NCBI GenBank assembly: GCA_025024175.1 | Contig: QCXZ01000041.1 | Span: forward strand, 51,579,786-51,643,785 | DNA from: Rhyzopertha dominica | Taxonomy: Eukaryota; Arthropoda; Insecta; Coleoptera; Bostrichidae | Direction of reading: 5' to 3' | Length of the DNA: 64,000 nt | Part shown: positions 13,401 to 25,400 of the stretch, piece after piece | Numbering within the stretch: the stretch's first letter is position 1 | How the letters are laid out: each line of letters begins with the position of its first letter | Made by a program: the position numbers and the translations under genes | The notes under the pieces: model-generated | What the model saw: only the letters and a program-made list of their open reading frames with translations | What the model was told of the DNA's origin: nothing | Database searches by the model: none

Positions 13401-16400
13401 TTTATTTCTGGAGCGTTCCAAACAGACAGGAATTCGAGGCGATGGCTTGCTTGTCTTGGAAGGCAGAAGTGTATGGATTAGAGATTGCTAAGGGCAAGTA
13501 AGACAAAGGACACTCAGGTTCAGTGTTGGGCGTTTACGCGTAGATTTTGAGTAGAAAATATAAGACGATTATATTATGGCTAAATTGTATGACGCGCTAA
13601 AACAAAATATTTCTTCGTAGCACAAAATTGTTGTTTTTACGTGCTACCAAATTTGAAAACGCATACTTCATATACGAGTTAATTTTCACTTAAATATGAG
13701 TAATGCTTGTATACCTTCTCAATATAACACAACAAAGTTGCCTTGTGATTAAAAAATCTGGTACGAAAGAAAACCAAGGACAGTAGTATAGAATTGCCCG
13801 CCCATTTCCGTTTATAATGAGGAATAAATAAATTCATAGATTCCTGGGTTCCAAATTACCTTTATCAGAATATTTGTCATTTACTCAAACATTGTATTTC
13901 GTAATAAAAATAATAATAGATTACAAAAATATCTGCATTTCAGGTATTTTGATGGTGGCCATTATTAAAAGCTAATTATCGCAACACATGGGTTTCACAT
14001 ACATGTGTAGTTTAAATAAATCCAAAATTCGCCTTAGTATACTTTCCACAAGTTCGAGAATACTCTCGATTATACAATTTTGAGGCACATTTTCCCATTC
14101 ATTACGAAGTCCAGCACACAATTCTTCAGGAGTCCATAAAGTTTACCGTTGTCTTTGCAAGCAATTTCACCATGATCATTAATAACAAAATTAAAAATCT
14201 TAGTGTGGCGATCATTTTTGTGCGGAGTAACACTTACGCGTAGATAATAGCGTAATCTACACTGTGTATTCTAACCTACCACCACTGCTTTTTTGACACG
14301 CATTTTCAGGTTTTAGATTTAGTTTATCAATTAAGTATTTCACATAATTGCTCATCTTATTTCAAAGCTAAATACCCATTAGGTTTGACGCAATTGAACA
14401 AGTTTACTCTTTCTTAAAGTAATGCAATCCTTTCAACGATGAATCAAATCCACTTAACAGGAATCATCTCAGCACCGAAAATTTGATAGAAGTCAACACC
14501 TCTCTAGCGGTCTCTGATGTTAGCACATGGAAAAAATCAAGCAAAAAGCAGAACAGCCAAGGAGATTTACAATTATGTCATCACAAGATGGTTCGGATCC
14601 ATGAGAAGTTTATGCTCCGCCGTTTGAAAGAAGTGAAAACGTCTTTACGAATACGATCGAAAGACACAAAACATCTGCGAACGCGGATTGATTTATTGCG
14701 TTATATTATTTCAATTTAAGCTTTGCGAGTCTGCACATGGCATGGTGATTTTTTAACTTCCAGGATAGATGCAGTGGTGACAGTATTCATGCAACAGGAA
14801 GCATAACTATTTAAATTACTATTAGCCATTATTATTAAATATTGATTGTTGATTTAAGGTACTTTGTAGCATTCTTATTTCATAATATATACTTTGTATG
14901 GGTAAAACGTGTTCGTATTTTTTTGAAATATTACAATTTTATGTAGCTTTACTTTATATGGATGTGCGAACAATAAATTCGTACAAGTGCAATAGGTTTA
15001 CTCCTGAAACTATTAGTTAGCAACATTTACAACAAGATTAATTATTGTGATTATTTTTCCGACCCAAATATCGACCAATAGAATTGCACCATTCGACGTC
15101 ACGTGGTACAACCTACATGGTATTATACTGATAATTTTTTGATTATTTTCTCTGGTAGTTGCTATATATAAAAAACAAAACATGATCCAGTCAAATTAAC
15201 CACACGTCAAACTGACAGGTTGAATTCAATTGTGAAAATTGGAGATTTTGCATGAAAATGAGTCGATTTGGAGTTTGTTCTCTGTCCACCATCGATAAAA
15301 AAGTCAAAGGAAATGTTCCCATTAATACGGAGAAGGCAAAAAAAACAGTTTGGAACCAATTTACTACTTTTTGTACTGAGAGGAAATACACATTGAGTGC
15401 TGAAACGAGTGAAGCGCAATTGGCAAACATTATGAAAGATTACGCTTACAATATGAAGAAAATGGATGGAGAAGACTATAAGGAAGGTACAATAAAAACA
15501 ATGTGGAATCAGACTGCCAAATTACTTCAAGAAAAGTATTTGAACGATTTCGACATCAAAATCAACCCATTTTCGGATGCTGCATTCAAAACCGCTCGAG
15601 GAGCTCGTGATGCCAAGCGTAAGGCTTTACAATCTATTCCGGAAAAACGGAGGGCAAGTGCAGCAGCGTTGGAGGAAAAAGATTGGGATGCAATGACCAC
15701 TGTTTGGGACGAGGAAACTCCTGATGGCCTCCAGAAAAAATTATTCATGATAATATCAGTGGAATTGGCTTGGAGAGGTGGTGAGGGCAGCATGGCGTCA
15801 ATACATCACTTCAAGGCAGAACAGCGAAATGGCGGGGAAACAACTGGGAGAATTGAATACAATCCAATTTTCAGCAAGACCACACAAGGTGGTGATAAAA
15901 AATTATCAGACAGCAAGTGGCTGGTGGAGAATCGGGAAATCCTTGACAAGTGCCCAGTAAGACTGTTCCAGAAATTGAGAGAGAAGAGAGATGCCAATAT
16001 CAAGAGCGACAGACTATTCCTGACCCAAAATCCATTCTGGAATAAAGTTCCAGGCGCTAGGTGGTACAAGGATTCCCCAGTAGGCCAAAACACGATTTCA
16101 AAGTGGGTTAAGGAGTCAGCACAAAAAGCTGGGCTTGACCTTGGTAACAAAAAAATCACCAATCACTCCAGTCGTGCAACAGCCGTCTCCAATCTAGCGA
16201 AATCGGGCCTGGGAGAGCAGCAGATAATCAAAATAACTGGACATGCCAACAGTAACTCCATCAAGCCGTATCTCCAACTCGACCAGGAACACCACGAATT
16301 AATTGTCAAGAAACTGCGAAGGAGTGAGCCTACTGCAGAAAATGCCATCAACAGCATAAACCTCATGCCATCTACCTCTTCTGGGACCATTACCGATAAC

Positions 16401-19400
16401 TCTGACTTGAAGAAAACATGCACCAATGTTTACAACAATTGTATTTTTAATTGCACTAACCTGAATCTTAATTAAATGTTGTTTTATTCATTATGAAATT
16501 CTTATTTGTTAACTGTTCATTTCATCTCATGGTGCAATTCTATTGGCCGACATTTGGGTCGGAAAAATAATCCCCCGAATACCACACGAGCTTCAAAATT
16601 ATCTGGCATTTCCCTCAAGGTTCCCTGCAAACAAATAAAGTCGTCAAGTTTTTCAGGAAAAATCACTCGCGCTTCGCGCTCGTGATTTTTTAACCTGAAA
16701 AACTTGACTCCTTCATTTGTTTGCAACGAACCTATCGGGAAATACCCGATAATTTTGAAGCTCTTGTGGTATTATAAGTGATTAATTATGCTGCACTATA
16801 ATCAGTTGTGCCAATCAACAATTTTATAGTATTTTTAAACGACATTCTTCCTTGAACATTATATTAACAGAATTTTGCAGTGGGTTTTTGGATTATTACA
16901 AAAATTATATCAAATGAAAGTATAATATTATTTTTGTCTGGTTTTAAAACCAGAAAAGTAAATGGCTTATCTTCCTGCTGTGCACATTCATATCAATATA
17001 ATAAGTGAAGTAAATTTGAATTTATCATGAAACCACAGGTAATTGTAGACGATGGTAAATATGGATAATCAATCAATAGAACACAAGTAGTCAATTGCAA
17101 TATTTGCAAAGAGAATAATGCGTTTCAAGCCCCGTTCAAAAATTAGTTTAAAGATATTCAAAAATCTATTCGACTTTGGTGTTTAAAGGTGATTGTCAGA
17201 ATCGGCTTTTTTGTACAGGTCAGTGAGGCAGTCAATATGCCAAAATTATGTGAACCTGTACTTATTTACGCTTGATGCTTGCATTTTATTTCGCTTCTTG
17301 AAAGAGTACATAAGAAGACTCCAGACAAAATGTACCCTAGGATGATTTTACTAGAGAATTTGCATGTGCTATAGTTAGAACAGCTTCAACCCATTTCCTC
17401 CAGCCTTCAACTCTTTACTCTTAATTTCAGGATTCTGACGGACAACAAATTGGATCTCATCCACCCGAAGGCTTTCTCCAGGAACACGCTCCTGAAAAGA
17501 CTGTAAGTCCAACCCATAAATCGCTACTTTTGCTCTTCCGCCAGCCCAGTTAAATTGAATCGTCTATTTGTGCGCCCCACATGCTCCCCCCCAGACTAAT
17601 TTCGCCGTTTAAACCAAAGATCTGGTTTATACGGCTTTGGCTTACGGCCATTTCATTACCTTGGAAATAGGAGTTATTTATTACGGTAAGCCACCCGAAG
17701 AGGTCTTTATAAATCCCTGATTTATTGGTTTTCCACGATGCACTCGAGCAACAATAAGATAAGTGCGGGGCCCGCCATGTACGTGTGTCGTTTTGTGCTG
17801 GGCTTTATTGGTTTTTGGGCCGACATTGTTATGCAAAGTGGATACGATGCACCGGCGTTCATATTAAAACATGGGCAAATTGTGAATGGAGCTAGAATTA
17901 TCAGGTAAGAGCTAAACTGAGAGAGATGTGGTAAATAAAACTAAATAATAAGAGAATAAATAAAAAATAATAATAAAAATGCTCTACCAAATTTTCAGTT
18001 ATAAAGAAACGAAATGTACAATGATCCAATGTGTTTTTTTTTATTTGATCAAGTTAGTAATTTTGATCGAGTTTTATACAGTGTTGAAGGAAAACGTTTG
18101 GACTATTTGGAACGAAAACAACACCGAATAATTGAAGGCAATCAATTTCATTCGTATCAATTGCAATTGGTTCAGGCCTTAAAGGAGACAAATTATCCCA
18201 AAAGACTGGCTTTTTGTAACTTTTTTCGGAAACACTAAAATTTGAATATGAGATTTTATGACAACATTTGTTTCTCAGATGAAGCAAGCTTTTCTAATAA
18301 GTTAACAAACATAACATGCATTAATATGCGCAAGAAAATCAATGTTGGATTCGAGAAGGACATTTTCAAACTATCTACTCGACGAATGTCTGGTGCGGAA
18401 TATTGGGGCATCAAATTGTTGGGCCTTATTTTTTTCGCGATAGATTAAATGGCAATACCTATCTAAATTTTTTAAGAAACATTTTACCGGTACTTCTGTA
18501 AAATGTAAATTTTCAAGTAAGACAAGATCTATGGTTCCAACAAGATGGGGCACCTGCGCATTATCATAGAATAGTGCGAAATCATATTGATTTGGTTTTG
18601 CCTAACTGATGGATAGGAAGAGGTTCTATAGAATTAATATTATTAATATATTAATCCTTGGCCACCGAGAAGCCCGGACCTTACTCCTTTGGATCTTTTT
18701 CTGTGGGGAATGGTAAAAGAACAAGTATATCAAACACTAATTGAAAGTGTAGAACATTTAGAAAATAAAATACGTGTTGCATGTAGATCTATCACTCCAG
18801 AAATGTTAATGCATGTTAAAAGTTTGTTTTGGGCACGAATTCAAGCTTGTGAAAACAGCGGAGGGCGACATTTTGAGCATTTATCACATTAATGTTATTT
18901 ACAAAAATAAAATTTGTTTAACAGTGCCGAATTTACTTAAAGCAAATGATTGAAGTTTATGTCAAAATTTACAAATTTTTACAGCTCTCTACGTTTTATA
19001 TTTTTTAAGACAATGAACAATTATCAATGTTACCTCTGCAAATGTATTTTGGGTTGCATTTTTAATTTCGTCAGGGTCATTATCATTCGTAAAACATACC
19101 TACTGTATACAAGATTAGAAAATTGTACTAATTTATCGTTTACAGGTAGTTTTGACAGCCTTCACTGTCACGTTTTCACTACTGTGCGACGTATTGTGCG
19201 AAAAATGTCCAACGTAGCCTCACTCTTGATTTGTGTACCCCACGTAGCCTCGTTCTCTTTTCCTTTACACCCTCGCAATTTAAAACTCCCCGGAACGACT
19301 AGCCTCCGATAAAAGAGCTTTGCAGTTGTAATATGTTGACAATACCACAACCGCGGCACGGATCTCGACATAAATCAGACAGAATGTGCCGACTGCAGCA

Positions 19401-22400
19401 AAAACGTCGGGTTTGAAAACTGGCCACCGTTCATAAATATTAATTTAAAAAGTCGACGCCACCGTAACGGATATTACAAACTTTATCTGGCAGGAAGGAC
19501 TCTCATAAAAGGACGATAGCCGGCGACGGTCTTATCGGTCAGTGCGGTTCACGGATTCAAGACGCAAATTGTCCGGCGAGAAACTTAAACGGTCACTGGG
19601 GTAAGGTTTTATAGGTTAAGGTGGTTGGAGTTAAGGGTTGGTGTTCATCTAGCCAAGTTGAGGATCTTACTTTTATTAATTAAGTTACAGAAGCATATTC
19701 CTTGTCAATCTTACGAAATGACGAATCTCAAAAAAGTACTTTTTGATGCTTATTTATTCCGCACTGTTCTATAGAACAGGAAAAATACATTATATTTCAT
19801 CTACCGTTTCAGAATAACTATTATTTCATCACATAATATTAATATACAGTAACGTAAATTCATCATAAGTCAAGTAAGACAATTCGAAAGTTATCCTTTA
19901 CCTTATAGCAATCTGAAAATAATAAAATGGACGCAGTCACTGTACTTTGAAGTCTTCATATATTACTTCGGAATACCGTTGGATATATCGACCTGAATCA
20001 TTTCTTTCTCTATGAGATTTATCCAACCAAAGAAAATCGCTTATAAAGTGGTTTCATCTATATAAACGACAGCTTTGGTTCTGCTGTAATAGCTAGCGAT
20101 TTGTTTCCATTTCCAGTCAAAGCCTTTTCTAGATTTATATGTATTTCTATCAGATCTTTACTTTGAAGTTATCGTACATGTGACTATTATTTCATTATGT
20201 TAGCTGTAGGAGCATTTTGTTAATTGTCTTGTCAAAATTTACAGTGTGGAAATATAATACAGAACAAGTGCATTATTTCAGAAGAAATGAACTCTGATGA
20301 AATATTCCCAGAAGGACGATTTTTTAATTAAGATCTATTAATTTATTACAAGGGTTTCCACGCAGTTATTTTTTTAATCAAAATATGAAATTAATAGGTA
20401 TACATTTATGGCAGCAGCATCCACTTAGTTTAATACGTTAAAGATATATTGGTTCCAGTGGTCAAACTGATAAATTGTGTTATTCAGGGAAACATTTTTC
20501 CACAGTGCCTGAAGTTGGGCAAATTATTTCAATCTTTGAAAGAGGAAATAGAATTTTATAAAGTACTCGAGAAAGAGCTTTTTAATCAGATGGAGAAATA
20601 CAATGAACTGAGACATGTATTTTGTAGCAATCATATGTGTATCAATTTGAGGTCTATTGGACAATAAATACTTGCGACTACAAAAGAGCAGATGATCAAG
20701 TAACTATATACTATGCAGTCGGAAATAGAAATTAGTACTTTAAAGAGGATTTCTTCTTTCGACAAGAAAGTTTATGCTGGCTCCTTTTTGGGACGTAAAT
20801 GTGGAAGTTTTGGAGAACTACATGCATATTGTGATCACTGTTACAAGTGCTACTTCTTTCAGGGCTTCTGAAAAACCGTCTCGATACAGCTATAAGAACC
20901 AAAAGGTGAGGATCTCTAAGCAAGGGTAAATTTCGCGACCACGTACTCCGCATGCAACTGTGACGACTATCCAACCTTTAAGATACAGTGTCTGCAATAC
21001 CCTACTTATTCTCTTGATCTCGCCCCAAGCGATTATCATGTCATTAGTCAACTTAAAGGGGCATTAGGAGGAAAAAATGTTCTGAATTCAGCAAAGTTTG
21101 TGCTCTAGGTTTCTGAGAAACATATTTAGACCTGTCATCACGGTAAATAAAGAAAAAATCATCTGTTTAAAATCAAACTTTTCCGAAGATATGTCATATT
21201 GGATATTTGTTCTGTACCTTAAAGCATTCTCCAACGCTGAAAGATGACTACCACCACACAGCTACAAGGTTTTAAATAATAAAATAGGTATTGTAACCAC
21301 CCTCATATTTAAACAACGCGACACCACCACAACATTTCTTCCCCTTTAGTAAAACATCAACAGCTTTCAAGCGTCATAACTCAGCAGTTACAGCTGGATT
21401 TCAAGATTTGTATTGTTCAGCTGGAAACCAGTGCACCGGCCGCATCTATGGATTCCTTCCAAGCGAAATTTACTGCCTGCCGCGAATTTGCCGGTACATA
21501 AAGCCTGTCGTTACAGTTAATCGCTCATTTGGAAGCGAGGCATAGATTTATGGGGTGTTGAGGGGTCATGTTTTTAAATCAGGACGATGTTATGGAAACG
21601 ATTTCACTGAAGAGAAGGGTATACTAATTTTGCGCTAATTGAAGACAACGAAGGTGTACCGCAGGGTTCAGAGAAGAGATCCGAAGGTTGCTAGATTCAC
21701 TCGAACCGCTATTTATTATTTTCATAATAACGCCTCCTACACACAATAATACTTCTCGTATTTTCAGGATTCTCCAAAACTGCGGTTTGGTGGACGTTCC
21801 ATCTGAAGCCCTTCAGCCGCTCGCTAAGCTGCACACCCTGTAAGTATTTTTTTGTTTGTTTCGCCTTCGAATACTCGGAACTATTACGACGAAAAAGGGG
21901 TTAAATTGAAAGGAAAGTTGGGCTCCCGAACTTTTCTCAATTTCGTTACGTACAACTTTCAGATACGCCTACGGGAAGATTATGATTGGAAGAGATATGT
22001 TTTTTTTTGTGTAAACATCCTGGCGGAGTGCCGGGTAGCGTTCCGCTCATTTTGTATGTTGGGTTATTGTTCGTGACGTAATGTGGAGGTTCGTTGCGCC
22101 TGAGATACAAATTGTGCAGTAAAATTCGCGGACAATTCATTTTAAAGTTGTTTAGGTTCTCAGTGTGACATTGGCGCAGTTTTATAACTTTTGAAATGGA
22201 ATGTACAAAAATTCTATTTTCTTCTACTTCCTTACAATTTATCCTTACTTAACCCTTGACACCTTAATTTATTCTTGGTTTAACTGTAGTTAAATGTAAG
22301 TTATATCAGACAAAACATCCAAAGCTTCGATTCAGCTTAGAAGAAATTGCAAAGGATCTACAGTCAAAATATCAAGAAGCAGGACAACGAGAAGAAATCT

Positions 22401-25400
22401 TATTACTCTTAAATGACCTAGAAAGAGAATGATCCTGTGGAGGAGAAGAAATAATGGCCGCTACAGCAGACATAATAAATTGAAAATCACAGTCCACACG
22501 TAAACGTTTCGTTAATAATGTGTTTTAGTGTTGCATCATTGTGCTGGTGTTGTGGTTGTTATTGTTGTCGTCCTTACAGTGAAGTAGTTCCGTGTATCTA
22601 GCCAAGTGTATACAAGAAGTCTACGCTGCACATTGGCTCTTGAAACATATATATGAGGCAACATTGTCCAGCAATAAGTCATAAACGAGGCAAGTAAACA
22701 TGTGGAATTTAGGCAGTAGCTTGGAAGAAACTGTACAAGGTCTACGATCAAAATACAACTCAGAAGAATCCCAGCGCTCATACACGACTTGAAACAAAAG
22801 CACTTCAGTTGGAGAGAACAAATCTTAGAGGCAACACCAGAAAGAAGGAGTAAAATGAACCACTGCGATAGTGTGATAGTTTTGTCTAGAGACCAGGAAG
22901 CCATGGAAATAAGCCCACGGCCGTAAATAATCTGTAATCTATAATATATAAAAAAATGCACACATTCTAGAATAATCCCGCAGATCACACACCATCTAGA
23001 GCTCCAGCAAGCGATCGGACAAATAGGTGAAATCACACAAGGAAACGTCCTTGTGTTATATACTTATGTTTGCGTTACTATTATCATTGTTACGGTCGCT
23101 ACAGTGATGTTTCATGTATATAGTTAAGTGTATACAAGAAATTACACAATAGTGGTACATAAAATCCTGGAAGACGGAAACTACCGTCGAAGCTCAGAAG
23201 TAGCTTGGAAAAAAATGTTCAAGAACTACGAACAACGTAAACCTCAATGGAAAATGCCGACAGAATCTCAGCACTCTTAAACGACCTCTAACAAGAAGAA
23301 CAATGCAGCCCAGCCAAACCGACATCAAACATATAAAATACTAGGGACACATCTAAAGGAAAGAGGCAAACCACACGGAAGACTCGGGAGCTAAGCGGAG
23401 ACCAACGAAAAAGAGGAGGACCGTGCTTTACACGAAAAACAACTATAGAGAGGATAATTCAGAAACCAGGGAAAAATGAAAAATAATGACTAGAACTGAA
23501 ATCGCAAGGTACAAGAAATTAATCAAGCGACTCTGAAATGGACCAACGATGCCAACAGCACCAAGAAAACATTCAAAGAAAATGAATGTTACTAATATAA
23601 CCTTCCTATTCAGTCCTTATATTCCCTTAACATGCGTTAGGAAGTGGCACTACTAGCAATCAGCTAATTTTTTAACCCTAAGTATTGTGACAACAAATCT
23701 GTTATTAAAAAAATGAAAACTAAAAGCAAATTGAACTTATGACATTCTGTATCTCCAAAATCATTCACTTTTGGATTGAGGTAAGTTGGATCGTCTTATT
23801 TTAGCCCCAAGAATTTGTGGTAGTATTTACTCAACACTCTTTGGAGACACCCTGTACAATCCTTTCACTGAACCTACCGTCATATTACGTGGAATGTGAC
23901 TCCAACATCAAACGCGCCAGATAATTTAGCGGTTATTAAAATAAATTCGTATGATGCCGATCCGAATTTTACTGCACACTTTACCGCCGAAGACGCGTCC
24001 TCTGCAAATTTTACTGCCGATGTATCCGGTGCAAAGAACCTCCGCGAATAATCCCGTGTCAATAACAACAACGTCGTCCGCAGTTGTGCTTAACTCTCTT
24101 GTCTTTGAAGTTCGTAACAGACAGTGCATAAAAGGGGGCGAGAGATTTTTTCGAATCCGGGAATAATCGCGTAAGCCGCAGTGGTTCCATAAAAACGACG
24201 TTAACGTCGAAAAATTGCCGCGATAAAGCAAATTTAAGCATGGCCCGGTAAATTTACGGAGTGTTTTACGGTCGCTGGTGAAACCGTTTGTTTTTCTGGC
24301 GGTACGAAAGTAAGTTTGATTACCTTCGCTGTCTGTTACGTTCTTCGCGAGTACTCGAGTGGAACTTGGCGTTTAAAGCAGAAATTGAACCGTGGCTCAC
24401 AAAACTTCCTAAATGTATTTTTAGAAAGAGGTAGTGCGCATTATTTGCTGAAGAAATTAGTAATGTATGGTCTTCTTTTGGTCACCTCAGTCTTGCAGCC
24501 ATACCCTTTGTCCCACTAAATGCAAACTATCCTGATTACTTCATAACAAAGCCGGACATTTTCAGGAAATTTTGAAGGCATCTAATTTATTTTTTGCTGC
24601 ACAAACGCGAAGTTCCACTGACTAATCCATCTTTGTCATAACTGTCTCTCTCACATTCACCTTGGGCCAGGCACCTGAGTCAAAACGAGATATGGAAGCT
24701 GAATGCGAACAGCTTCCGTCACGTGACGCAGTTGCGCAGCCTGCGTATCGACGGCAACCGTTTGCGCAACATACCGACGGAGACGCTGACCGTCCTCCGA
24801 AGCCTCGAGGTCCTGTGAGTACCCAGGACCCACGCACCTCTCTTTTTTTGGGTGGTCTTGCATGGGTTTTTGGTGGTTTTCGTTCGTAGATTTGATGGTG
24901 TAATAATGGGTCAAGTGGCGGTAAACAAAACCTTGAAATAATTCATTGTGAAGTACTGGAAAAGAATATGTGGCTTTAGAATCGTAAATCAATAATTATA
25001 TCGTCCAGTATTATAAATCAAACGTAGCAGTCAATATCAAAGCGTCAATACAAATTTAAAAGCTTGAAAATTTTTCTAGCAATTAAAAAATGTAGAAGAT
25101 TAAACATTAGATTTTGCCTACCATCACCTGACAAAATTGTAGTACTATTTGCTTTTTTCACATTAATTAATGATGACCTTAGGAATCTGTGTCGATTTGT
25201 TTATGTAGTATAACCGTGGTGAAGGGTCGAAGTGGGGTAATTATATAAGAGTTTGATTCTGATCAAAAAACTTTTTCATTAAGTGGTAAACACATTTTTT
25301 TAAAGTGTTGTCTTTCTTTACTTTATTGCCTATTAAGTATCAGAATTATTTTTTCATGCTAGCAAACCACGATCAGTACCGTAGTATTCACAATATAAAG

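Larger units (their letters stand above)
15049..16572 (+). mobile_element. Putative tyrosine-recombinase (Crypton-like) element with inverted repeats
   Basis: A 1524-bp unit defined by a 44-bp inverted repeat, 15049-15092 against 16529-16572, identical at 42 of 44 positions by eye. It contains one intact recombinase gene and little else; a TATATATAAA box lies near 15164. The right repeat is followed after 5 bp by a 196-bp palindrome (16578-16773). It sits inside an rk intron in the same orientation as rk. Classical Cryptons have a single tyrosine-recombinase gene and no inverted repeats, so either the boundaries or the family is unusual. Confidence 0.6.

Noticed and set aside
16517..16726. 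69-codon minus-strand ORF
   Set aside because: Lies across the inverted repeat and palindrome; open by chance.
20449..20667. 72-codon ORF upstream of the mariner relic, possibly its N terminus
   Set aside because: Does not resemble the helix-turn-helix region of mariner transposases.
22536..23036. 166-codon open frame on the minus strand
   Set aside because: No domain, biased to Cys/Leu/Thr from antisense translation of the repeat array; no splice sites or family resemblance.
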